Below are positions 11,604-24,049 of a DNA stretch of 64,000 bases, one piece after another; positions within the stretch are counted from its first letter, which is position 1; every line of letters starts with the position of its first letter. The DNA comes from Vicia villosa (taxonomy: Eukaryota; Streptophyta; Magnoliopsida; Fabales; Fabaceae). The notes below the pieces were generated by a model. The model was not told the origin of the DNA. It saw nothing but the letters and a program-made list of their open reading frames with translations, and searched no databases. Position numbers and translations under genes: made by a program. The stretch is taken from NCBI RefSeq assembly GCF_029867415.1, contig NW_026705313.1:310001-374000 (forward strand), in the 5' to 3' direction.

Positions 11604-13652
11604 GACATATATTTAAATTTTATTGAATGATATAGGTTATAATTATACTATTATCGTTTTTACTAACTTCTCTTTCTTTTCTTGGTAGGAATATGTTCTC
11701 CTCGTCTCTTAACAACACGGACTGTTGGATTGATCAAAATACTCTCATTCTAGTCATTTCTAATATATGATTCATTCGCTATAATATTCACATCTTGATC
11801 ATTTCTAGTAAACGATTCAATCTCAACATCAATATCACCTTGATCTCCAATGTTTTCATCAATTACTTTGTTAGATAAAAGCACTATAGACCATTTTGTA
11901 CTTGTCGGATCAGTAACATAGAACACTTGTTTAGCTTGAGAGGCTAAAATAAAAGGCTCATCTTTGTACCCCATCCTATTAAGATCCACTTGCAAAAATT
12001 CTGACTTATCCATTCGTATGCCATTATTATTTTCAACCCACTTGCAACCAAATATAGGAATCTGAAACTTCTCATAATCAAACACCCAAATGCGCTCGAT
12101 AACCCCAAAATATGTCAGATTTGCAAATTTGGGGTTTAAGTCCTTCACACTTGATATGTGCATTGCTTCAGCTACCAAGGTGACACCACTATTTTTCATA
12201 GTACTTTTATCATCTTGTTCTTTGGTATAAATGTGTATCCATTAATTACGTATGCGCTATAAGAAAACACAACAAAACTTGGACCATATGTTAAACATCT
12301 CAACCTTTCGGTTATTGAAGCGGGATCTGAATGATACTTTGAATAAGTATATTCCTTAAACCATGGTATGAAACTTCGATTGTGCTCTCGTACTATCCAA
12401 TTCTCATTTCTATTCGGATTTAAACCTCGGAGAATACCCTTGTGCATTTCAACATACGGCTCAACCTCAATCTCATTGTGCATAACATACAAATGCACTT
12501 GATCCCGTTCGACCCTTGATATTGTCACAACTTTATTTCCAATTAACTTTTTACCTTCTTTTTTTCAATAATATGAGATTTGGAGAGTCCAATTGATTGA
12601 GCATTTGACAGATATTCAGTACAAAACTCAATCGCTTCTTCAATAATGTATCGTTCGGCAATACAACCCTCTAGTCGACTTCGGTTTTTCACATACCCTT
12701 TTAATATTTTCATATAACGTTCAGCAGGGTACATCCATCTCATATAAGCTGGTCCACACAATTGTGTCTCTTTCACAAGATGAACAACTAGATGAACCAT
12801 TATGTCAAAAAACGAGGGAGGAAACTACATTTCAAGATCACACAAAGTAATAACTATTTCTTTTTGCAATGTTGGTAAAATCGCAGGATCGATCACCTTA
12901 CTGCAAATTGACTTGAAGAAAAATCACAGTTTAGTTATTGCGCTTCTTACTTTTTCTGGAAGAGTAGAACGTATACCTATTGGTAGAAAATGTTCCATTA
13001 TAACATGGCAATCATGCGTCTTTAAACTCTTTAACTTGAGGTTTTTCATATACACGAGTCTTCTAATATCTGATGAGTAGCCTTTTGGAACTTTAACTTC
13101 ACTTAGAAACTTACATAATATTTTTTCTCCTTTTTAGATAGAGTATAAACAGCAGGTGATAGATATGTTTGTCTTCCTTTCTTCACGGGTCCCAATTCAT
13201 TTCTCATTCCCATGTTTACCATGTCCTCCCTTAATTTAAGGGCCATCCTTAGAATTTCCTTGTATATTGAGTAATGTACCAATAACATTGTCAAATACAT
13301 TTTTTTCAATATGCATAACATCAAGAAAATGTCTTACATACAACGACTTCCAATATGACAGTTCAAAAAAAAATTGACCTCTTCTTTCACCCACTTTTGA
13401 CAAGTGTATGTGCAAAAGGCTTGTCAAATTAAGTACTCACATCTTTCACCTTTTCAAAAATTTGATCACCTGTCAATATAGGTGGAGCTCTACGTTCTTC
13501 TTCCTATCCATTGAATGCTTTTCTCCACTCACGGTAGTGATGATTAGAATTTAAGAATCTACGATGACCTAGAAAGACATTTTGGGACAATCCTTAAGGG
13601 CTAATAACTCTGTCCAATAGAGCACAACATCTTTTTGGCCTCATATGTTTGA

Positions 13653-13726
13653 TTGGTAGCATATCTTTCATAAGGGCTAATAACTCTGTGAAACTTTTAT
13701 CCGACCATCCACTGCCCGCCTTTAAG
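13653..13726. repeat. 74-bp direct duplication in the transposase gene, copy A
   Basis: Runs from TTGGTAGCATATC to CGCCTTTAAG and matches 13738-13811 with about three substitutions. A shorter echo (GGGCTAATAACTCTGTCC) lies near 13597. Confidence 0.9.
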
Positions 13727-13737
13727 AACATTATCCT

Positions 13738-13811
13738 TTGGTAGCATATCTTTCATAAGGGCTAATAACTTTGTAAAACTTTTATCCGACCATCCACTGT
13801 CCGCCTTTAAG
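13738..13811. repeat. 74-bp direct duplication in the transposase gene, copy B
   Basis: Second copy, 85 bp downstream of copy A. It lies in the reading frame of the transposase N-terminal part (SDKSFTKLLALMKDMLP). Confidence 0.9.
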
Positions 13812-14263
13812 TTGTACAACTTTAATACCGCAGACAATCTTTTGAATTTTGTACAACCATTATACAACGGTTTCTCTGCATCTTTTACCAACCTCTTAAA
13901 CATTTTGGGACAATCCTTAAGATCTTCTTCAAGTGCTTCTGCAATCTCTTCGACTCGATCATAATTGTATGTATCTGTGTCATTGCCGTTTGAAGCATAG
14001 GTCGTATTATCCCCCGATTCAACATTCCCGTTACTTTTCTCACCATGAAAATTCCAACATGGATAACTTCTATCAATTCCATGCCTCTTTAAATGTGATG
14101 CCAACTGAACCCCGTTAACCCGACTCCCATAACAGCAACCCAAGCAAGGACATGTCATTCGACTGGGGTCTTTGGCATGCGCAACAACAAACTTAACGAA
14201 TTTCGATACCCCATTCTCGTACTCTTTCGACAATCGATTGGCAGACATCCATTTTTTATCCAT

Positions 14264-15590
14264 GGTTTTACTACTAAGCTAAACAAAAACACTAATTAGT
14301 CACGCAACTATAGTAAAAGAACAACTAATCACTGTAGAGAAAGCCAGCAACTTCTGGAACCACACAGTGTAAGATTCTCGAAAACTGTCAGAATTTAACT
14401 CTTCACAAGTAATCCATAGCTAGCAAAGATATTCCTGACCAACATTTATCACGATGGGAAGAAAAAGAATGAGAAGCTATATAAATGAATCATCACAAGG
14501 TACCATAGATTTTAAATGAGTGTTGTAATCTTTACTAATTAGTAAAGATTTTAAATTAGTATTATAGAATTGCAATAAATTAACACCTCAAATATATATT
14601 CATGACCAAACTTAACAGTACACATATTTCTGACCAAACAAACACTAAGACCAACATATCAAACAAACACTCCAAACACATTCTAATGGAATATAAAACA
14701 TAGAAGGTTATCTAACCTTAGTGTAAAACAAGAATTTTGACTTGTCCAACCAACTTAATTCAAAATCGAAGGTCTTCAAGTATAATTTTGTCTCTAAAAT
14801 GTGAAACCTGGATAAAACTATTTTAAAATAAATCAAAAAATCAAATAAAAAAACTAAAAAGAAAATAAAAGAAAACAAGTGCATAGTCCACAAAATTGAC
14901 TGCGAGCAAGGCGCGTCAGACCCATAGACCAAGGGATCAGCCAATGGCGTGTCATCTCCCTCTGTCACGAAATGAACAAAGCTGGGATTTAAACTCCAAA
15001 GTATGAACAACATGCCACCTTTAGATCAACATAACTTTGTGAAAACTCAATCAATCAACACGATCCAAACATGAAAATTATTCCCCTTACGTCAAGGATT
15101 AACAAGCAACTCTTAGTTTTAAAAAACAATACCATATCAAAGAGAAAAGGAAGTAACAAGTCACAATTTCGTTCATTTTCACACATGTTCAGAAATGTAT
15201 CAAACACGATTCAAGCAAAAATGTAACAACTCATATACATCAAACATATGGTTTGGCCAACATAGCTTCAATAAGATCATTTCTAAGCATTGATTCCCTA
15301 ACATGATGTAAAATGAAGCTTAAGAGAGTTTACCTCATATTGGAAAATAAATCCAATGAAACTCTGACTTCCGAAATAAGACACCCCTTTGAATCTTCTC
15401 CTTGGGCTTCAAATGAGTATATGAGGGCAAGAGATGGGATCTGGAATGAGGAAATAGAGAGATCCTTACAGAAATTTCTTAAGGATGAAGAGATAGTTTG
15501 GTTTGTTTTGAGTGATGAGTGAGAACTCGTGAGAGAAGATGAGAGAGGTGAGGAGTTTAAATAGAGTGGAGAGAGTTAAGACTTAAACGG
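14264..15590. other. CACTA internal non-coding region
   Basis: Lies upstream of the transposase start (minus strand) and would hold the 5' leader and first intron. The short open frames here (for example 15313-15522) show no domain and look fortuitous. Confidence 0.5.
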
Positions 15591-15639
15591 CGGCCAAACA
15601 TTGAGAACGAACGGCGGCAGAGGGAGGAGCTTATAGAGG

Positions 15640-15800
15640 GCGTGAACGGAGAGATCGAGCGGCTGTGAACGGAGAGGTCGTGTTGACTGTGAACGGAGAG
15701 GAGTATGACGGCTGTGAATGGAAGAAGTACGACGGTTGTGAACGGAGGGCGAGGGGAGTTCGTGCGACTGTGAACGGAGGGAGGAGGGAGTTCGTGCGGT
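15640..15800. repeat. degenerate GTGAACGGAGAGG repeats near the CACTA promoter end
   Basis: Six to seven copies of GTGAACGGA (one GTGAATGGA) spaced about 22-31 bp apart in an unusually GC-rich stretch, just inside the right subterminal repeats and upstream of the transposase. It may be a promoter or CpG-island-like part of the element. Confidence 0.7.
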
Positions 15801-15879
15801 TGTGGATGAGAGAAGAGGGAAATAGACTGAATTAGGGTTTCGGTCGTTTTGTTTTAATTTTTATAAATTAATGACTTAA

Positions 15880-16215
15880 GGCAGCGCTTTTTCAAAAGCA
15901 CTTTCTTAATGTTAGATTTAGCAGGCTTTTTCCTTAGAAAGTGCCTTCTTTTTATATGACTTTAGCAGCGCTTTTTAAAAGCGCTTTCTAAGGTTAACAA
16001 TTAGCAGCGATTTTTAAAAGCGCTTTCTAAGGTTAACATTTAGCAGCGCTTTCGTAAAATCGCTTTCTAAGGTGCTTTCTTAAGACGACCTTTGACAACA
16101 CTTTTTTAAAGCCCTTTATTAAGATGGCTTTTAGCAGTGCCTTTTTTAGCGATTTTTTTTTACAACTTATAGCAGCGCTTTGTGATAAAAGCGCTGTCTC
16201 TTTTAGTGCTTCCAA
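15880..16215. repeat. CACTA right subterminal repeats (AGCGCTTT)
   Basis: About a dozen copies of AGCGCTTT/AAAGCGCT as at the left end, confirming that the two termini belong together. Confidence 0.9.
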
Positions 16216-16235
16216 AAGCGAATTTTGGCGTAGTA

Positions 16236-16238
16236 AGG
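16236..16238. repeat. CACTA target-site duplication, right (AGG)
   Basis: AGG directly follows the ...GGCGTAGTA terminus and equals the left triplet. Confidence 0.8.
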
Positions 16239-19072
16239 TTATAGAATTCCAAACTCCGGTGCGCACCTCACTAGAGAAGATGATCAAAGGTGCAATAATG
16301 GCTTGAGTTTATTTTCTAATGTTTCAACCAATCAGCATGCGCCATTTGTTTTATTTTGGTTGACTAGATTTAAATGGATCTGATGGGTATTTTTAAACTA
16401 ATTTCCACCATGCACCTTAGCTTATGATCACTTGGATCTGCCACCGCATTTAATGAAATCAGATCCAACGCATCATGTTTTTTCAGATTTTAATTTCTTT
16501 TTCTAGTTTGTTTTAATTTTGATTTTATTTAAAAAAAAATGATTTTAACTCCCTTTTAACTCCAAAAATTCACATAAATATTTTATCTCATTTTACACTT
16601 TGTGTAATTTTTTGAAATTTTTATTGTTGTTTTTGCTTTTTTTTTTTTTTTAATTTTCTCTTATATGACTTGTTTTAAAATAGTTTTCTGATTTTAAAAA
16701 TATCCAAAAAAGTTCTAAAAATATTATAAACCTTTACTGATTTTTCAATTATTATACTTAACATTTATTTGATGTTTCTAATATAATTTGATATTTCCCC
16801 TTTTATTTTCAATTTAAAAAATCATTATAAAAATCTTTTTCACGTATTTTATTTTGTTTTAATGCATTTTATTTTTGTTTGATTGCTGTGTTCCTTTGAT
16901 CATGATCTCTTTGATCACAAGTCTCATCAATATCAATGGACTTTGTGTGTTGATGAGGTTTATAACCTTAATTAATCCACCAAGAAAGGTGATTGATCTT
17001 GATGATGACTTGATTAATGTCTTGATCCAATTTGGTTTTCTCTTTCCATCTTCATCTCTTTCTTCTTCTTTTTCCTTTTGATCAATTGGATGATTAGAAG
17101 TTCATCTTGTTCATGAAATTTGGATTGATGATTGATAAACTTTTATCATTTTAAATCTACCTTCTATTGATCATTGGATCATTTGAGGTACTTTATATTG
17201 ATGATAAGTTTGTTCTAAGTTATCATGAAGAATGATTGAAGTAATGGACCAATCTCCTTGCCTTTGTGCTTGAACCCTCTTTGAATTTATACTTGTGCTA
17301 CTTGTTTTAGGAGAATGATCTCTATCATTTTTCTAACAAGTATGGTACATAAATTGTTATTGACCGACCTCATAGATGCTACTTCTATATAAGTACATCT
17401 ACGATTGCTTAACATAACGCTAAATTTGTCGCGAATTAGATCATTAATACTAATACTAACATCATTAATTACACTAACTTTACTTTAATTCCATTTAAAT
17501 TCTTGCTATTTAATTTCCCGCCATTTAAATTCTTGCAATTTACTTTTAGCATTTTATCATTCATGCCATTTTCTTTTTATGTCATTTATCTTTTTGCCAT
17601 TTATCTTGTCCTTTTCCTTTTGCCCCTTGGGCATTTTTTTTTTTTTTTTATCAAGACATTAATAAAGGAAAAATCCTATAAAAAATTGACTCTATTAATT
17701 GGACTATGGTTATTATTCCTTGCTATGGAGATTTAGACTTTTGAACTTAGGTTAGATCATTTGTTTTGGACTTTCATCCGAGACCTAAGATTCATCTGGA
17801 CCATCCATTTGAGCCTGAGACTTTTGGTTAAGGCCTTAGAGTTTCATCTGGTACCTTGGGTTTTATCTGTCTGTTTTGTGTTTATCTGATGTAGGGATTG
17901 TTAATTGTGACTTTGAGTTTGAGTTTTCATTTAATGCAAGAGAATTTCATATGCGTCCTGAGAATCATTTGATACTTTGATTTCATCTGATGCTTGGAAT
18001 TTCATCTGTGCTATGAGATTCGTCTGATTGCCTTGGTTTTTCATCTGATGTTTATGCTATTTATCTGCTTACTTTACTTGTGGCTTAATGCAAAGAAAAA
18101 TGAATGCTCATTTTTACTTATTGTCATATTCTTGCTTCTTATTTGGTTAGATCTTTCTTTTTCCTTAACTTTTACTTTATGCTTTAAGATAGTCCTTTCA
18201 TCTCTTACCCATCTTCTTCAATTTTCAAAATCTTCTCTCTTTTTCAAAACCTTATTGTTTTCAAACTTTAAACTCTTTTATAATAAACATTGACTTTGTC
18301 AAGTGACCGTGAAAACCTTTTTTCTTAATAAATGCTTCAAAACACATAAGCATATCAAAACTCCTTTCAAAAATCATAAAAAACACAAAAACCTCATTCA
18401 AATCTTTTGCCACTTGGTTTTTCATTTTAAAACATTTTCTCAAAGATTATATATTTGTCTTGTTTTAGAAGTGCTTGCAAACCATCCTACTTCTACAAAC
18501 ATGGCAAAGTACAGACATTTTCCACTTATATGTTGAGATATGCTACATTGACTTAGTCCAAGCTGTAAATTCTCCATACTCAAGATGATGCAAATTCTCA
18601 TTTCCCCATAATTATAGAGAGTATATTGTGTTTTCTACTCAAATAAGACAACATATCTCTTCATTAAAATCAATCAACAAATTTTTGTTGTTTATTTTTT
18701 AGCGGAACTACAAATACTCTGACTTCCATATTGCATGAAAGGAGTATGTAGGCACAATATGTGACGTCTTGCCGAGCATAAAAATATTCTTTTTTCATCT
18801 CATCAATCTTTTTGCACCTTTAACCATTTAATCTTAAAACACATATTTTCAAAAGGTTCTCATATAGTATCATGGATGTGAAAGATACTAATACATTCTC
18901 CTTGCATAATCTACCCCCGTACCCTTTTTTCTTTGTTTTATTAGTTTCGTTTTAAAACTTTTATGGTCGTTCTTTTCCCATTTGTTTGGAAATAATAAAG
19001 ATCGGTGGCGACTCTTACTTAATTCCGAATTAAATTAATCAATAGTTTAATCTCAATTTTTTTGCCGCGACA
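16239..19072 (+). repeat. Ogre/Tat-like LTR, right portion
   Basis: The stretch contains phrases I associate with Ogre/Tat-lineage Ty3/gypsy LTRs of legumes: CTCCGGTGCGCACCTC near 16254, repeated TTGCCATTTA/CCATTTAAATTC blocks at 17500-17640, ATGTAGGCACAATATG near 18750, and AAAGATCGGTGGCGACTC near 18996 followed by TTGCCGCGACA at 19062-19072. There is no coding frame of note. The primer binding site expected just after the LTR is not recognisable, so the element is truncated there. Boundaries and family are inferred from resemblance, not from paired LTRs. Confidence 0.45.
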
Positions 19073-20384
19073 TCTTCGAAAACTAATTTAAAACTAATTA
19101 TAGATAAATAAAAAATTTCAAGCTTTTAATTAAGTTAAATAATTTCTAGTTTAATTTTGTTCATATATTTATTACTATTATTGGCCAATAGGTTACTGAC
19201 AGAATATCTTCAGCCTTAGAAACTCTTTTCTTTTTCTTTTTTGCACACTATTTCTATTCAGAATGTTTTTTTCTGTGTATATGAACGTGCTAGTTCTGAT
19301 ATTTTCTAAGTCTAGTCAAATTAAGTATCTTCCTTCTGTCTATCAGTTCCTGCCAAATAAAATAAAATAATCAGATGCAGCATGTTGCAGATTGACTTTC
19401 ATTGTATATACTACTTAAAAATTCTTTTATTAAATATTTTTATCTTTTGAATTCCTTAATTTTACAAGCTGGATGTATGCATATCTTGATGCTTATGAAA
19501 TGTATGGGCAAATTTTCAAACTAAATTAAATTGAGAAAAAAAATCAACATGTTATAGTTCAGTTCAAAAATCAAACTTATTTACTTTAAGGTGATATTTG
19601 TGTTTGATATTGAACTATCATTATATTATATTGATTTATTAAATTTTGAATATATTGTATTAATTTATTTATTTTAATTCTAAATTGTTTGAAAAAATTT
19701 GTACTCTGAAAAAAACGTTTTTCATTTTATTTAGTTTTATTTTTAAAAAACATTTAAAATTATAACACACTAAACCGATAAAAATTGTATCAATTTTAAA
19801 TTATTTTTAACTTTAAATCGACCCAAAAGTGTGCTGTTTGTCAAACATATGAGTGTCATTTTTGCGACGGAATGCACTATGAGTAAAAATTGAAACAACT
19901 TCGATTGTAGACTAATTTTGTCTTAGTTGTTAAAGTTTACGGTAAACCTTCTATTGTACCTTAGAAATTAAAGAATAAATTTTAATTTTTTGTCTATTCA
20001 TATCTATAAAAAAAAGGAATTATTGTGCAGATAAACATGCTAACTTAAAATTAAATATTATTAATTTTACTTTGTAGAATGAGATTCATATTTTGTAGAA
20101 TGAGATTCATGCTGTTGTAAATTCGAATTTCAATAGAAATAACAGAAATTTACCTTGTTTTAGATTTAGATAGGTTTGAGAATTTGCCTCTTTATTACCC
20201 CCCTAATTTTTGTATCTATTCCGTTTTCATTTATGCAATGGACAATGTCCTCTTTTGATTAAAAAAACCAAACTACTATAAACATTTATCAATTAACATG
20301 TTTTGTTATTTATGTACGTGAAGAAGATTAATAATCATATTATATGGGCTTGAACGTGCCACATATGCACATGCATTTAATAAA
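19073..20384. other. AT-rich intergenic stretch
   Basis: No gene or bounded element is seen. It holds many T and A runs and short AT-rich inverted repeats. Confidence 0.5.
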
Positions 20385-21642
20385 TATTATTTTTAAGGAA
20401 ATGGTTTTTATAAATTTGATTTGGTGTAAAGTAAATTTTTTAAAATGGTTTTATTTATATGTTTTTATACTCTAAAATAATGTAAAATATAATGTAAATT
20501 TAATAAAATTATTTATAAAAAAATTTATACAATTATTCTTATTATTATTTTTATTTTTATTATTTTCTGTCAATCTAAATTTGTGTATTGTTTCATGTTT
20601 GACCTATTCAAAATTGATTATAAGTGAGTAAAATTAATTTTGACATGCTTAGTTGCTTTTGAAGAGAATTGATTTTGTTTCTAAAATTGATTCTAACTTG
20701 AAATTCAAATTTGCAGCTTTAAAATCATAACATGATTTTTTTTCATTAAAATTTATTATTTAACTCACTTTTATGTAAATGTATTAGTTTCAGACTGACA
20801 AAAGGTTCAACAAGAAGGACCCAATACAACGGCCCCATCCAGACAAAGCTCTTCACTAGCTGACGAATAGGTAGATCTGCACTCTGGAGGTTCACATAGA
20901 AGTGTGCCTCACATAATTATCTTCTACTTTGATTCACAACCAACAATGCTCCCCATCCCACGTCGGATCAATTATGGATAAATCTAAGTGTCACCCTTAA
21001 GTTTAACTTAGAGTCACTCCTAAGTATTCTTCTCATTCATACTTGCATAATTCCACATCTCTCAAACATTGATTTAAGCGTTGAAGTTTTGACTTTGCAG
21101 GTAACCTCCCCCCTTTGATTACTCGAGCCCTTAACCATTGTATAATAAGCCTTTCCACATTGGTCGTCTTCTACATCTCATACATTTTCTATACTAATAC
21201 ATAATATTGGCTTAATCTATGTAAATCATCTTATGATCCTCATGAATTTTCATCAAATTTCTCCAGTCACATAGTTGTGTCACTGTAACTCTCATTGTAA
21301 CCATTTTGGTTAATCATTCGATCATTGTTAGCTATTTCATAATACCTTCTTTGAAGATCGATTCTAAGGAAACTCAATCAACAAATTATAACAATTCTAT
21401 TTTTTCTTGATGTTCGATAAGTGACTCAGATCCTCCAAGACAATGCGACAAAAGTTTTCACTCTCGCGAGTGACAAATATCCTCAGTACCAAAATTCATA
21501 GGCTTCAATCACACTCCTTCCATCGAATCCGAAACTACATCAGATCATAACTTCTAGTAAATTGATCTATAGTCTCTTTCAATTCTTTTGTTCAAATATC
21601 AAATTTTGATTCTTATGCCGCAACATCAGCCTCCTCCTGCTC
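20385..21642 (+). repeat. dispersed repeat R1, copy 1 (retroelement LTR/leader-like)
   Basis: The AT-rich block with GATTTGGTGTAAAGTAAATT near 20420 recurs near 25710. The part from TTCACTAGCTGACGAATAGG near 20850 through CACGTCGGATCAATTATGG and ATTTAAGCGTTGAAG recurs at 26965-27235. The part from TCTCTCAAACATTGATTT through CCTCCTCCTGCTC recurs at 25850-26340. The GCGTTGAAG...GCAGGT segment resembles the end of many plant gypsy LTRs. The copy ends abruptly at 21642 where a copia LTR begins. Confidence 0.6.
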
Positions 21643-22750
21643 CCCACCTTCATAGGCTAATCATGTCCACCCGCCAAGGTGATTTTGCCTTAGAAAAGAC
21701 TTAATCCACTAATCTTGAAAGATTACAAATAACCTCTAAGAGTCTAGAAAGACACCTTAACCCTATCAAGTATATAGAATAACAACCTAGTCACTTGAGG
21801 AATACAAATCTCAACAGATTTACAGATGGAATGTTTACAAGATATTGCTTCTAAAAAGCAGATTGAAACATAAACAGTTTAGCTCAAATCTTAACACAAT
21901 CTATGAGCAACAACTCTTGTGTTCGTACAAATTCTTAGAAACTAGATTTCTCACAATGGAGTGTTTAGTGCAGTCTCAATAAAGTATTTCTTTCTCTCTT
22001 TTTCTCTTTGAAGTTTAATTACTGAGTTTGAAGATATTACTTGAGTAGTATTTCAGATTTATATGTTCTTCAAAAGAGGGTGTCTCAAATATATAGTTCC
22101 ATGAGTAGATGACTGTTGAGAGAGGAAAAGACGAAGATTTCCTTGCAGTAACAACTCAAAAGTTTTGGGAACTGTGAGCACACAAACAATGGAATCGTAC
22201 AATACGTCCTGCAAAAGTGGAAAAGGTGATGCACTGTTGTACCATGTTGCTTCTTTTGAAAAATTCTGATTGTCTTTCATTTGTGATGTACTTTTTATCT
22301 GAAGTAAAGAGTGTAGTGAAGAGATGAAATAACGTTGACGTTCCAAGAGAAAGAATCCTTTTAGATACAGAAAGAAGTCTTCAGAGTCAAGAGTAACAGC
22401 CTATTTGAACAACGTATTCTAATTTCTGAACTGGAAGCAATAAGCGTTTCTAAGCTGAATTCTGATTTATGAGTAGTCGCTTTTCTTCAGAACATCTGTA
22501 TATCCTTTTTCTGATGAGTCATTCAACATTCTTCAAAACGGCTGACATCTCTTTAGTATTGAGATGAATAATTTTTCTGATGTGTGATGACGCTGATTCT
22601 GATGATTATCTGAACAATAGTCTTAATCAACCAAAATAGTGAATCTGCACACTTAAGAAAATACTAGATTACACAATTGTTTCATACAAATATATGTATT
22701 ATTATCATCAAAACTTAAGGATTGAATGCAGAACCAATTCTTGTTCTAAT
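21643..22750 (-). repeat. copia 3' LTR (minus strand), truncated at its distal end
   Basis: Read on the minus strand it starts TTATTAGAACAAGAATTGG right after a polypurine tract (the expected TG start has become TT). It ends with CAAAATCACCTTGGCGGG, a block typical of a common legume copia LTR, but the terminal CA is missing because the sequence switches to repeat R1. Matching RNase H and RT remnants lie at 24050-25135. Confidence 0.6.
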
Positions 22751-22765
22751 AACTCCCCCTTTTTG
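22751..22765 (-). promoter_or_regulatory. copia polypurine tract
   Basis: The minus strand reads AAAAAGGGGGAGTT directly before the LTR start. A second similar tract (AAAAAGGGGGAGAAA) lies at about 23544-23558. Confidence 0.6.
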
Positions 22766-24049
22766 ATGATGACAAAACCATGTATTTTGATGTAACAATT
22801 TTACAGGGGTATATCACAAAAATAAACAAATCAAAGTTTAGATAGAGAAAACTCCCCTTGAGTTGTACACACTCTCCCTAAGTCAAATACATACAATTTT
22901 TAGAAAGAATGGATAATTGGGCATTGTTAGGAAGACTCCGCCTGAGTTAAACAATCTCCCCTTGCATCTAAAACTTATGACTTTAACATAGATGAAGGGT
23001 TCTTCTGAGCCATGTTCACACTTCATGTGATCTTGTTATAAGTATTCACTTTAGTCATAACATCATATATCAGAGCATTTAGATCTTTAGGTGATGTAGC
23101 TTGTGATTATTTAATAAGTTAGAGTACATATTTCTCATGCATCTCATAACTTGGTGAATTATAACAAAGAACAATAGAACCATATCATGCTTGATAGAAT
23201 AATATCAGAATATTTGATTCATTCGTATCAGAGTATTAGAATATGTGAATCATATTTTTTTGATCATCAGAGTTTGATACAGAAGATTTTGTCTTATTAG
23301 ATAAATGAACATCATATAGACTCTGCATATCTTTAGATATTCTGAACAACAAATTTTTTATCAGATATTGCTTCTTCAGATATTTCTGGCTGACTATCAG
23401 AAGTTTTCTCATATTATTTAGGATATAACTCATGTACCAGAATTAGTACATTCCTGAATTTCTTTCTAAATCTCATTTGTTAATTTTAAATTGTAAGCAG
23501 CGAGATTTGTTGAGAATAGATATTATCAAAATCATCATTTTATTTCTCCCCCTTTTTGTCATAATCAAAAAGTTAAAAATATCAATAATTGACTTTATCG
23601 AAGGAAATGGTCTTGTTACATGACCGATCTTTCTTGAAAAACTCAATAAGAAGAATTATTTTCAAGAACCTTGTCAAAGCAATAAATGCAATCAACCACA
23701 AAAATAGATGATTGTGATTGATCAAATTCATCTTTTATTTAAAACGTGTGAACAAAATAGGGTGAAATATAGATAATTTTTTAGCTATTCTGAAGGATAT
23801 TCCACACTGCTCGAGGTTATGTTCAATTAAATTGATATGATATAAGCGTTATAAGTTAAATCATATACTCTTATTTGAGAACCTATGACTTAATGTTCTC
23901 CTAGTCAGGAAACCTACAAATTTATGATAGAAGGTGTTTCTAATCAAGACATCTTCTAACTTGTAGTAGCATCATTTGTCAGAAAAGAAAGCTTCCGTAA
24001 GGTTTATATCTTATTTTCCACAGAAGAAGGAAAACATATACATTCAAGA

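Larger units (their letters stand above)
11663..14263 (-). pseudogene. CACTA TNPD-type transposase (TNP2/Transposase_21)
   Basis: The start is MDKKWMSANRLSKEYENGV, followed by a cysteine/histidine N-terminal Transpos_assoc domain (CPCLGCCYG...HLKRHGID) and FKRLVKDAEKPLY. After a duplicated and deleted zone the reading resumes with FLGHRRFLNSNHHYREW, EKVKDV, HFLDVMHIEKNVFDNVIGT (TNP2 core). Then comes a DUF4218 block (GPAYMRWMYPAERYMK, KGYVKNRSRLEGCIAERYI) at about 12770-12600 and a DUF4216 block (YFGVIERIWVFDY, FGCKWV, QVDLNRMGYKDEPFILASQA) at about 12120-11930. It ends in a basic tail, PTKKRKRS. This enzyme cuts the CACTA ends. Several frameshifts and stops, loss of the segment between MLPKDNV and LGHRRFL, and a 74-bp duplication make it non-functional. 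Confidence 0.88.
6876..16235 (-). mobile_element. CACTA (En/Spm, DTC) element, 9.36 kb
   Basis: The left end reads CACTACCCCAAAAAAG and the right end, read inward, reads TACTACGCCAAAATTC, an imperfect terminal inverted repeat with the diagnostic CACTA start (one substitution on the right). Both sides carry the triplet AGG. Both subterminal zones are packed with AGCGCTTT/AAAGCGCT motifs in both orientations, as is usual where TNPA-type proteins bind. Two minus-strand genes lie inside: a TNPD-type transposase and a TnpA-like gene with a Ulp1-like protease domain. Transcription therefore runs from the right end. Stops, an internal deletion and an hAT insertion make it non-autonomous today. Confidence 0.92.

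Noticed and set aside
22059..22346. 95-codon minus-strand open frame
   Set aside because: It lies wholly inside the copia LTR and has no domain.
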